This document shows positions 12,719-20,521 of a stretch of 33,744 bases of DNA, in pieces. The notes under the pieces are model-generated. The model was not told where the DNA came from. It made no database searches and was given only the letters and a program-made list of their open reading frames with translations. The translations under genes were made by a program, and so were the position numbers. The DNA lies in the NCBI GenBank assembly GCA_017462505.1, contig JAFTQY010000055.1:1-33744 (forward strand), written 5' to 3'. Numbering within the stretch: position 1 is the first letter of the stretch; each line of letters opens with the position of its first letter. This DNA comes from Clostridia bacterium. Lineage in GTDB: Bacteria; Bacillota_A; Clostridia; Christensenellales; Borkfalkiaceae.

Positions 12719-15145
12719 ATGAAAGAAAAATTTTCCGTGACGGGCATGACCTGCTCGGCTTGCTCTGCGGGGATAGAGCGCACCGTTTGCCGTTTGGACG
12801 GCGTGACGCGCGCCGAGGTTTCCCTAATGGGCGAAAGCATGGTCGTAGAATACGACGAAAACAGGCTGACCCGTAACGATATTATAAACGCCGTCGTTGA
12901 CCTTGGGTACGGCGCGACGGAGTATAACGAAAACGCGTTATCGGCGGAAAAACCGCAACCGAATAAGCTCAAACGGCGGTTTTTGTTGTCGATTTTGTTT
13001 TTAATTCCGCTCATGTATTTTTCGATGGGCGGCATGATAAGTTTACCCCAACCGCCGTTGAAGGTCAGCGCGATCATACAGGCAGCTTTGGCATTTGCCG
13101 TTATCGCAATCGATTTCAAGTTTTTCACCAGCGGTATCAAGGCGCTTTTCAAACGCGTTCCGAATATGGACACCCTCGTTGCGATGGGCTCGGGGATATC
13201 CTATCTGTACAGCGTGGGGTACACCGTGTTGCTCTTTATGGGCAAAATCCACGGACACGTGCATTTTTTCTACGAGTCGGCGGCGATGATTTTGGCGCTC
13301 GTTACTCTTGGTAAATGGTTGGAAGAGAAATCCAAGCACAAGACGGGCGACGAGATCGAAAAACTCATCAAACTGATGCCGAACACCGTGACGGTAGAGC
13401 GTAACGGCGCGGAACAAAAAATTCCCTTTTCCGAGATAACGGCGGGGGACGTGTTGCTTGTAAAGCAGGGTGAATATATCCCCGTGGACGGTAAAATTAT
13501 CGACGGACACGGCTTTGTCGATCGCGCGGCGATCACGGGCGAAAGCATGCCGATCGAGGTTTCCGAGGGGGATACGGTGACGGGCGCGGACATTGTCAAA
13601 AGCGGCTATATCAAGGTTTTGGCGGAAAAGGTTGGCGCAGACACTACCCTTTCGCAGATCGTAAAAATGGTAAAAGAGGCGGGCGCAAGCAAAGCCCCCT
13701 TGCAAAAGATTGCCGACAAAATTGCGGCGGTGTTCGTGCCTGCGGTCACTTTGGTCGCGGTTGCAACCTTCCTGATTTGGTTTTTTATCACCGATCATAA
13801 TGTCGCAAGAGCGGCAAACTATGCGATTTGCGTTCTGGTGATTTCCTGTCCCTGTTCTCTTGGTTTGGCAACGCCCGTGGCGGTAATGGCGGCGACGGGA
13901 CGGGGCATGTCGCTCGGCATTTTATACAAGGACGCCGAGGCGCTGCAAAAGGCGAAAAATATCAATTGCGTGCTGCTGGATAAAACGGCTACGCTAACGG
14001 TAGGGCAACCCACGGTAACCGATTTTGAATGTTTTTCAGGCGAAAAAGCCTTTGTTTTGGGGCTTTCTGCGGCGATTGAAAGCCATTCCAACCACCCGAT
14101 AGCTGAATGTATTAACACTTACGCAACGGCGCAAAGTAACGAAAATAGCGTTGCGATAGAGGAGTATTTATACGAAACGGGCAAGGGCGCAAAGGGCGTT
14201 TATCAGGGCAAAACCTATTATCTTGGCAACCGTCGGTTGTTAAACGGCGCGGAAGAAAAGAAGAGCTACGCTTTGGAAAAGGACTATTCCAAGCAAGGCA
14301 AAACGGCGGTGTTTTTATCGGACGGCGAGGAGATCCTTGCGGTGTTTGCTGTTGCGGACACCTTAAAGACGGAAAGTGCGTTCGCCGTGGCACAATTAAA
14401 AGAAAAAAAGATCCGCGTGGGCATGCTCACGGGGGATAATGAAAACGTAGCGAAAGCGATCGCGGAAGAAGTGGGCATCGATGATTATTTTGCCGAGGCT
14501 CTGCCCGAGGATAAGGCAAAAGCAGTACAGCGCGTGCGCGCAGTGGGCGGTTTTGCGGCGATGGTCGGCGACGGGATCAACGACAGCCCCGCGTTAAAAG
14601 AGGCGGACGTTGGGATCGCCATGGGCAACGGAACGGATATCGCCATGGACGCGGCGGATATCGTGCTTTCTCGCGGGGATCTGCGCCTTGTTAATACGGC
14701 GATCGAGCTCAGCCAAAAAACGGTGCGCAATATCAAACAGAACCTGTTTTGGGCGTTCTTTTATAACTGTGTGGCGATACCGCTCGCGGCGGGTGTGTTC
14801 GCGTTTGCGCATATATCCTTAAAGCCTTGGATGGGCGCGGCGGCAATGTGTATGAGCTCGCTGTTCGTGGTTTCAAACGCTCTGCGTTTGACCCGTTTTG
14901 GAAAGAAAAAAGAAAACGTTGAAAAGGAGAATAGCATGAAAAAGACATTGAAGATTGAAGGCATGATGTGTCAGCATTGCGTGGCGCACGTAACGAAAGC
15001 GTTGCAGGGCGTAAACGGCGTAACGGCGGTGGACGTGAACCTGAAAAAGAAAACGGCGGTGGTAGAGCTTGGCGAAACGGTCGCAGATGAAACGCTGACG
15101 GCGGCGATCGTGGAGGCGGGTTACGAAGTAAAGAAAATTTCGTAA
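12719..15145 (+). CDS. copA: Copper(I)-exporting P1B-type ATPase with HMA domains at both ends
   Basis: The 808-residue pump should export Cu(I) at the expense of ATP. Domain order: an HMA metal-binding domain (GMTCSAC, Cys12/Cys15), eight membrane helices with CPC in the sixth (377-379), actuator TGES, phosphorylation site, nucleotide-binding SNHP, and hinge GDGIND (617-622). YN and MxxSS in the last helices are Cu(I)-type signatures. A second, CopZ-like HMA domain with MMCQHC (750-754) follows the last helix, a position where a separate copZ gene is common. The phosphorylation motif reads DKTATLT (Asp421), with Ala for the nearly invariant Gly. ATG 12719 follows AAGGAGAAAGG; an upstream in-frame start would lie in the promoter. 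Confidence 0.93.
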   Translation: MKEKFSVTGMTCSACSAGIERTVCRLDGVTRAEVSLMGESMVVEYDENRLTRNDIINAVVDLGYGATEYNENALSAEKPQPNKLKRRFLLSILFLIPLMYFSMGGMISLPQPPLKVSAIIQAALAFAVIAIDFKFFTSGIKALFKRVPNMDTLVAMGSGISYLYSVGYTVLLFMGKIHGHVHFFYESAAMILALVTLGKWLEEKSKHKTGDEIEKLIKLMPNTVTVERNGAEQKIPFSEITAGDVLLVKQGEYIPVDGKIIDGHGFVDRAAITGESMPIEVSEGDTVTGADIVKSGYIKVLAEKVGADTTLSQIVKMVKEAGASKAPLQKIADKIAAVFVPAVTLVAVATFLIWFFITDHNVARAANYAICVLVISCPCSLGLATPVAVMAATGRGMSLGILYKDAEALQKAKNINCVLLDKTATLTVGQPTVTDFECFSGEKAFVLGLSAAIESHSNHPIAECINTYATAQSNENSVAIEEYLYETGKGAKGVYQGKTYYLGNRRLLNGAEEKKSYALEKDYSKQGKTAVFLSDGEEILAVFAVADTLKTESAFAVAQLKEKKIRVGMLTGDNENVAKAIAEEVGIDDYFAEALPEDKAKAVQRVRAVGGFAAMVGDGINDSPALKEADVGIAMGNGTDIAMDAADIVLSRGDLRLVNTAIELSQKTVRNIKQNLFWAFFYNCVAIPLAAGVFAFAHISLKPWMGAAAMCMSSLFVVSNALRLTRFGKKKENVEKENSMKKTLKIEGMMCQHCVAHVTKALQGVNGVTAVDVNLKKKTAVVELGETVADETLTAAIVEAGYEVKKIS
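14936..15145 (+). CDS. Candidate nested start giving a free CopZ-like copper chaperone
   Basis: Within the copA frame, AAGGAGA (14924-14930) stands 5 bases before ATG 14936. Initiation there would give a 69-residue protein, MKKTLKIEGMMCQHC onward, the size and sequence type of a stand-alone CopZ chaperone that delivers Cu(I) to CopA. The site could be the relic of a separate copZ gene whose upstream stop was lost, or a working internal start. E. coli makes a free chaperone from copA by a different route, a programmed frameshift. Not proven from sequence. Confidence 0.45.
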   Translation: MKKTLKIEGMMCQHCVAHVTKALQGVNGVTAVDVNLKKKTAVVELGETVADETLTAAIVEAGYEVKKIS

Positions 15146-15242
15146 TTTATGACAAAATAAACGGGAAAAGGACAAAATAAACCAGAAAGCACACATGCGC
15201 ATACGTTAAAATATTCTCAACGAAACCGTAGGGGGTATTTTT

Positions 15243-15581
15243 ATGCAACAACTGCTTTTATTAGACAAACGCACGCAAAGCCTGATCGAGGATTACGTTC
15301 CGCAAGGGGAAATTCTCGAAGGCGTTGTGTGCTTTTTTTCGGTCTTTGCCGATTATACGCGGGTGAAAATTTTGACGGCGCTGGCGATCAGCGAGCTTTG
15401 CGTTACCGACCTTTCCCGCATTTTACAAATCAACCAAACGACCGTGTCCCATCAGCTCCGTTTTTTAAAGAGCGCGGGCATGGTCAAGAGCGTTCGGCAG
15501 GGTAAAATCGTCTTTTACAGCCTGACAAACGATGCAGTCAACGACGTTATTTTGAAAGGAATAGAGTTTTTAGGCTGTTAA
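15243..15581 (+). CDS. ArsR/SmtB-family winged-helix transcriptional regulator
   Basis: The 112-residue protein has the ArsR-family fold. ADYTRVKILTAL leads into ELCVTDLSRILQINQTTVSHQLRFLKSAGMV, which is the alpha3 and recognition-helix region, and VRQGKIVFYSL is the wing. Family members are dimeric repressors released by metal or other ligands. ELCVTDL holds the single Cys of the alpha3 metal motif (CadC has ELCVCDL), and a Cys ends the protein. It lies about 100 bases after copA on the same strand, so it may control copper or soft-metal export, but the ligand is uncertain. AGGGGG at 15231-15236 precedes the ATG. The upstream gap holds GACAAAATAAAC twice (near 15151 and 15171) but no strong promoter. 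Confidence 0.85.
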   Translation: MQQLLLLDKRTQSLIEDYVPQGEILEGVVCFFSVFADYTRVKILTALAISELCVTDLSRILQINQTTVSHQLRFLKSAGMVKSVRQGKIVFYSLTNDAVNDVILKGIEFLGC

Positions 15582-15604
15582 GGGGATATTTTTCGTATAT
15601 TCTC

Positions 15605-15633
15605 TTGCAAAATCTTTGATTTTGGTATATAAT
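15605..15633 (+). promoter_or_regulatory. uvrC promoter, giving a leaderless or nearly leaderless mRNA
   Basis: TTGCAA (15605-15610), a 17-base spacer and TATAAT (15628-15633). The expected start of transcription, 15640-15641, coincides with the ATG at 15641. No ribosome site precedes that ATG. Confidence 0.6.
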
Positions 15634-15640
15634 AAAATAT

Positions 15641-17449
15641 ATGGGCGAATTGAAAGAAAAACTCAATCTTTTACCCGAAAGTCCGGGCGTGTATATCATG
15701 CTGGACAAGGACGGTATCGTGATTTACGTCGGAAAGGCGCGCGTGCTGAAAAACCGCGTGCGGCAATATTTCCATTCTTCCGCAAAACCCGAAAAGGTAG
15801 CGGCAATGGTGGAAAATATCGCCGATTTTTATTATATCATCACCCAGACGGAGATCGACGCGCTCGCCCTTGAAAACAACCTCATCAAAAAGTACAAGCC
15901 CAAGTACAATATTCTTTTAAAAGACGACAAGACGTACCCGTATATCCACGTGCACACAAGGGAAGAATTTCCGCGCGTGTCTATCACACGAAAGCTCAAA
16001 AAGGACGGCAAATATTTCGGGCCGTTTATGGGCGGCGTGCGTTGCGGGGATATTTTGGAAATCATCAGCTCGGTTTATAACGTCCGCACCTGTTCGACCG
16101 CGATCGGCGCAAAGCCAAAAAAGCCCTGTCTTGAATATCATTTGGGACGTTGCAAAGCCCCGTGCGCGCACTTGTGCACTCGTGAAGAATATGCCGAGCG
16201 GGTTAAGGAAACCTTGGCGTTTTTGGACGGAAATTACGAAAAAGCGGAAGAGATTTTGCAGGAAAAAATGCTAGCTTTTGCCGAAAACGAAGAATTTGAG
16301 CTTGCCATGGAATACCGTGAAAAGCTGCAAATGCTTTCCAAGCTGAAATTAAAGCGTATCACGTCCTTAAACCGCGCGTTAAACGCCGACGTTGTGGCGT
16401 TAAAGACAAACTTTATCTATTCGGCAGTCAACGTTTTGGTGACGCGTAGCGGCATTATGCAGGGCGGCAGTAATTTTGCCTTGGAGGACGGCTCGTTTGC
16501 GGAATCGGATGCGCTCACGGCGTTTTTGATACAGTATTATTCCAACCACGAATTGCCCGATCAGATCATCGTGCAGGAATTTTGCGAAAAGGGATTGCTC
16601 GAAGAATATTTCCGTTCCCATTTCAACAAAAAGGTGGAAATTGTTTTTCCCAAACAGGGGGTCAAAAAACAGCTTTTGGATATGGCGGAAAAAAACGCCG
16701 CCGATTATCTTTCCAAAGCCGTGGACAAGATCAAACACAAGGACGACATGACGAAAAACGCCTGCGAACGTTTAAAGGATATTCTCGGTTTGAAGAAATA
16801 TCCAAAGCGTATGGAATGTTACGATATTTCCAACATCAGCGGCGTGGACAAGGTCGGTTCTATGGTCGTGTTTATCGACGGCGAGGCGGACAAGAGCAGT
16901 TATCGCCGCTTTAAGATCAAAACGGTGGAGGGGGCGAACGATTACGCGTCCCATCAAGAAATGATGCGCCGTCGCCTTGCAAAGCTCGGCACGGACGAGG
17001 AAGAACGCTTTCCAAAACCCGATCTTATCATCATCGACGGCGGTAAAGGGCAGCTTTCCGCGGTGAAAGAAGTCTTTGACGAGTTCGACATAACGGATAT
17101 CGAGCTTATTTCCCTTGCCGAACGCGAAGAGGAAGTGTTTACGCTTTTTTCCGACGAGAGTATCCGTATCAATCACCGCGATTACGCTTTAAAAATGTTA
17201 CAGCGTATCCGCGACGAGGCGCACCGTTTTGCGATCACCTATTTCCGCTCGTTACATTCCAAACGCAACTTATCGTCCGTTTTGGAAGAAATCGACGGGG
17301 TTGGCAAGAAAAAACGCATGGCGCTATTAGAAAAATTCGGCACGATCGACAAGATCATTTCCGCCGACGTAGCCGCCCTTTGTCAGGTTGAGGGGATCGG
17401 GGAAGAACTCGCAAAAAAAATTTACACCTATTTCAAGGAAGAGCTTTAA
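15641..17449 (+). CDS. uvrC: UvrABC excinuclease subunit C
   Basis: The 602-residue endonuclease makes the two incisions in nucleotide excision repair. The N-terminal GIY-YIG domain (GVYIMLDKDGIVIYVGKARVLKNRV, about 16-40) cuts on the 3' side. A Cys-containing region (PCLEYHLGRCKAPC) and a UVR motif for UvrB contact (about 200-235) follow. The RNase H-like domain, with MECYDISNISG, cuts on the 5' side and is followed by a conserved IIIDGGKGQL motif. Two helix-hairpin-helix units (IDGVGKKKR, VEGIGEELA) end the protein. Length is normal. The ATG appears leaderless. The stop abuts the next ATG, so uvrC heads a long run of same-strand genes. Confidence 0.96.
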   Translation: MGELKEKLNLLPESPGVYIMLDKDGIVIYVGKARVLKNRVRQYFHSSAKPEKVAAMVENIADFYYIITQTEIDALALENNLIKKYKPKYNILLKDDKTYPYIHVHTREEFPRVSITRKLKKDGKYFGPFMGGVRCGDILEIISSVYNVRTCSTAIGAKPKKPCLEYHLGRCKAPCAHLCTREEYAERVKETLAFLDGNYEKAEEILQEKMLAFAENEEFELAMEYREKLQMLSKLKLKRITSLNRALNADVVALKTNFIYSAVNVLVTRSGIMQGGSNFALEDGSFAESDALTAFLIQYYSNHELPDQIIVQEFCEKGLLEEYFRSHFNKKVEIVFPKQGVKKQLLDMAEKNAADYLSKAVDKIKHKDDMTKNACERLKDILGLKKYPKRMECYDISNISGVDKVGSMVVFIDGEADKSSYRRFKIKTVEGANDYASHQEMMRRRLAKLGTDEEERFPKPDLIIIDGGKGQLSAVKEVFDEFDITDIELISLAEREEEVFTLFSDESIRINHRDYALKMLQRIRDEAHRFAITYFRSLHSKRNLSSVLEEIDGVGKKKRMALLEKFGTIDKIISADVAALCQVEGIGEELAKKIYTYFKEEL

Positions 17450-18280
17450 ATGCAGAAGATAAATTATCCGCTTATCGTATCCGATTTTGACGGAACGCTC
17501 GTGAAAAAGGACGGCACGATCAGCGAAAGAAACAAAAAAGCCATTGAAAAATACGTGGCGGCGGGTGGCAGGTTCGCTATATCCACGGGGCGTATGCCTG
17601 CGGGGATATTAAACCGCGCGCGAGAGCTGGGCTTAAAAGGCATGGTCTGTTGCTGTCAGGGCGCGATTATCTTGGATATCGAGAGCGGAAACGTGCTTTC
17701 CGAGGGCAGAGTTTCGCATGAAACGACCTTAAAAGCTTGTGAAAAAATGGAAGAGCTCGGCTTGCATATCCACGTGTACGATTTGTGGGAATATTACGCA
17801 AATATGGAAGATCATCACCTTGCGTATTATGAAAATGCAGTAAAAGCAACGGCGAGGCGGGTATTGGATAAGCCGATTTCGCTATTTGTCAAAGAAACGG
17901 GGCTGTGTTCGTACAAAATTTTGAGCATGGTAGAGCCGCAAGATAACGCAGGAGTGATGGCGGCGCTGTCCAAACATGATTTCGACGGCTGTGCATTGAC
18001 GAAAAGCGCGGCAAACTTGGTAGAAATTGTCAACACGAAATATTCCAAGGGAACGGCGCTGGAAACGTTGGCGCGGCATTATAAAGTGCCTATCGAAAAG
18101 ACGATCGGGATCGGCGATCAAAGCAACGATCTGCCCATGATCCGCACGGCGGGCTTGGGCGTAGCAGTGAAAAATGCGGACGAGGGCTTGAAAGCGGAGG
18201 CGGATTATATCTGCGATTTGACGCACGAAGAGGACGCGGTGGCGTTCGTGATCGAAAATTTCGGTTTTGCAAAAGAATAA
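17450..18280 (+). CDS. Cof-type HAD-superfamily phosphatase
   Basis: The 276-residue protein is a HAD subfamily IIB hydrolase. Motif I is DFDGTL (nucleophile Asp13), motif II is STGR near residue 43, a motif III Lys lies near 202, and motif IV is GIGDQSNDLPM (about 222-232). The C2B cap lies between. Cof-type enzymes dephosphorylate sugar phosphates, FMN, PLP or similar small molecules; the substrate is not evident. CAAGGAAGAG inside the end of uvrC serves as ribosome site, and the ATG follows the uvrC stop directly, so translation is coupled. Confidence 0.9.
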   Translation: MQKINYPLIVSDFDGTLVKKDGTISERNKKAIEKYVAAGGRFAISTGRMPAGILNRARELGLKGMVCCCQGAIILDIESGNVLSEGRVSHETTLKACEKMEELGLHIHVYDLWEYYANMEDHHLAYYENAVKATARRVLDKPISLFVKETGLCSYKILSMVEPQDNAGVMAALSKHDFDGCALTKSAANLVEIVNTKYSKGTALETLARHYKVPIEKTIGIGDQSNDLPMIRTAGLGVAVKNADEGLKAEADYICDLTHEEDAVAFVIENFGFAKE

Positions 18281-18289
18281 GGATTGAGT

Positions 18290-20506
18290 ATGCTAGAAAT
18301 TTTAGCGCCCGCGGGCACGTTAGAGTGTGCCAACGCGGCAATCGACAACGGCGCAAACGCCGTATATTTAGGGCTTTCCGCCTTTTCCGCACGTCAAGGC
18401 GCAGGGAACTTTGACGAAGCGTCTTTTCGCGCGATTGTACGAAAGGCGCATTTTTGCGGCGCTAAAATTTACGTTGCCATGAACACCGTCGTAAAGGACG
18501 GGGAAATAGAGGATTTTTTCCGTTCTTTGCTCTTTGCGTGGAACGAGGGGGCGGACGGGATCATTATGCAGGACGTTTTTTTAGGGCGGCTCGTGCACGA
18601 ACGGTATCCCGAAATCGTTTTGCATTTAAGCACGCAGGCGGGCGTGTGCACGTTGGACGGTGCGCGCCTTGCCAAAGAATACGGCTTTTCTCGTGTGATT
18701 TTGGCGCGTGAAACGCCGCTTGACGAGATACGAAAAATTGCGGCGTATATGGAAACGGAAGTTTTCGTACAAGGCGCGCTGTGCACCTGTTTTTCGGGGC
18801 AATGTTATTTCTCGTCCTTTGCGGGCGGAAACAGCGGCAACCGCGGCAGATGTAAACAGCCCTGTCGTAAGCTTTATGCCTACGATCGGGGCGGCAATAC
18901 CGAAAAAAATTACGCGTTGTCTTTGTCCGATCTTTGCGTGGGTGAGGATATACAAAAATTGATCGAGGCGGGCGTGGTTTCCTTTAAGATCGAAGGGCGC
19001 ATGCGCCGCCTAGAATACGTAGCCGCGGCGGTGCGGTATTACCGTGCCCTTTTGGACGGTGTGGGGGATTGTAGCGGCGCGCTTTCCGATCTTCGCCGCA
19101 CGTACAATCGCGGCAACTATACAAAAGGACTGGCTTTCGGGCAGGATAAACGCTTTTTATCGCCCGCCGTGCAGGGACATATCGGCGAAAAAGTGGGCGT
19201 TGTCAAGGTCGTAAACGGAAAATTCACGGTCGAAAGCCGTTTTCAACCGCAAAACGGCGACGCGTTCAAGATTCTGCGCGACGGTAAGGAAATCGGCGGC
19301 GCAACCTATCAAAAATCAGAGGACAGAGGGTTTATTATCTCGTCCAAAACCCGGTTAAAGAACGGCGACGGCGTGTTTATTACGACGGATACGGCGGTGG
19401 CAAACCGCATGTTAAACGCGCAAAAATCAGGTGAAATCCGTTTAAAACTCTCTTTTTGCCTGTGGGAAAGGGCGACGGTTTCCTGCGGGAATATTTGCTT
19501 TCAATCGGAAGAAAAATTGCAACCCGCGCAAAGCCGACCGTTGAGTGCGGACGAGGTTAAATCCTGTTTTTTAAAAACGGACGGCTTACCCGCGAACGTG
19601 CTTTTCGACGAAATCGAAATAAACGGGGATATTTTTATCCTGAAATCCGCCTTAAACGCTTTCCGTCGCGATTTTTACGCTTTGCTAGCGGAAAAAGTAG
19701 CAAAAAAGGGCAATGCGCAATATGATTATCAGACCTTTACGTTTGAAAAGACGACGGGCAAAAACGAAAAAATAGCGGTGATTGCTACTGATTTTGACGA
19801 CGTTCAAACGGACATTGCCATTTATAAGGCAGACGATTACAACGCGCCCCTGCCCGACAGTTTCAAACATGGTAGCTTTGAAAAATACCTGATCTATCCG
19901 TCCTTTGCAACGGAAAAGGATATACTCGCTTTGCGCGCCCGTTTACAGGAAACGGAAATCGACGGCATTTACGCTGAAAATTACGGCGGCATCGCGTTTG
20001 CAAAAGCGCAGGGCATAAAAGTCTTTGCTGGCACGGGCTTTAATTTGACCAACGGGCTTTCCGTGGCGACCTTATTGCAAGAAGATTGCCTTGCTTATTA
20101 CGCGCTTTCCAAAGAATTAAACGGGGAAGAGCTGTCGCCGCTTGTCGGCGAAAGAGCCTTTGCGCTTTCTTCGGGCGGTATCAAAATTATGGACCTTTGC
20201 TATTGTCCGTTTGGAAAAACCTGCAATCAATGCGACAAAAAACGGACGTATTCGTTGACGGACGAGGGGGGAAGAGTATTCCCCGTGCGCCGTTATCTTA
20301 GCGGGGACGGAAACTGCCGTTTTGAGGTATATAACTGCGCCGATTTAATCGGTTCAGGGGTAAAAAATGCGGGAAAATTACTCGATTTGACCCTTGTTTC
20401 GCCCAGCGAAATAAACCAAGCGATCGCCGCAAAAGAGGATGAAAGCAAGCAAAAACAAACGTATAAAAATTATACGTCGGGGCATTACAAGCGCGGCGTA
20501 TTGTAA
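18290..20506 (+). CDS. U32-family peptidase-like protein (RlhA/YhbU type)
   Basis: The roughly 738-residue protein opens with LEILAPAGTLECANAAIDNGANAVYLG, the U32 signature. It contains VFVQGALCTCFSGQCYFSS and GNRGRCKQPCRK, Cys motifs shared by U32 proteins that take part in RNA hydroxylation (RlhA makes 5-hydroxycytidine in 23S rRNA; TrhP acts on tRNA). Four conserved Cys probably bind an iron-sulfur cluster. The long C-terminal part (about 380-600) fits the DUF3656-containing long form, and CPFGKTCNQC is a second Cys cluster. A TTG at 18284 is in frame, but AAGGA 6 bases before ATG 18290 favours the latter. An RNA-modification role is more likely than proteolysis, but this is inference. Confidence 0.85.
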   Translation: MLEILAPAGTLECANAAIDNGANAVYLGLSAFSARQGAGNFDEASFRAIVRKAHFCGAKIYVAMNTVVKDGEIEDFFRSLLFAWNEGADGIIMQDVFLGRLVHERYPEIVLHLSTQAGVCTLDGARLAKEYGFSRVILARETPLDEIRKIAAYMETEVFVQGALCTCFSGQCYFSSFAGGNSGNRGRCKQPCRKLYAYDRGGNTEKNYALSLSDLCVGEDIQKLIEAGVVSFKIEGRMRRLEYVAAAVRYYRALLDGVGDCSGALSDLRRTYNRGNYTKGLAFGQDKRFLSPAVQGHIGEKVGVVKVVNGKFTVESRFQPQNGDAFKILRDGKEIGGATYQKSEDRGFIISSKTRLKNGDGVFITTDTAVANRMLNAQKSGEIRLKLSFCLWERATVSCGNICFQSEEKLQPAQSRPLSADEVKSCFLKTDGLPANVLFDEIEINGDIFILKSALNAFRRDFYALLAEKVAKKGNAQYDYQTFTFEKTTGKNEKIAVIATDFDDVQTDIAIYKADDYNAPLPDSFKHGSFEKYLIYPSFATEKDILALRARLQETEIDGIYAENYGGIAFAKAQGIKVFAGTGFNLTNGLSVATLLQEDCLAYYALSKELNGEELSPLVGERAFALSSGGIKIMDLCYCPFGKTCNQCDKKRTYSLTDEGGRVFPVRRYLSGDGNCRFEVYNCADLIGSGVKNAGKLLDLTLVSPSEINQAIAAKEDESKQKQTYKNYTSGHYKRGVL

Positions 20507-20521
20507 CGGATAAGGAAAACA

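Noticed and set aside
15148..15158. 0A-like box upstream of the arsR gene
   Set aside because: TTTGTCATAAA on the minus strand is a single site, disagrees in the core, and is far from a convincing promoter; likely chance in AT-rich DNA.
15220..15242. CsoR half-site (GTAGGGGGTAT) before arsR
   Set aside because: It is adequately explained as the ribosome binding site, and no second half with proper symmetry is present.
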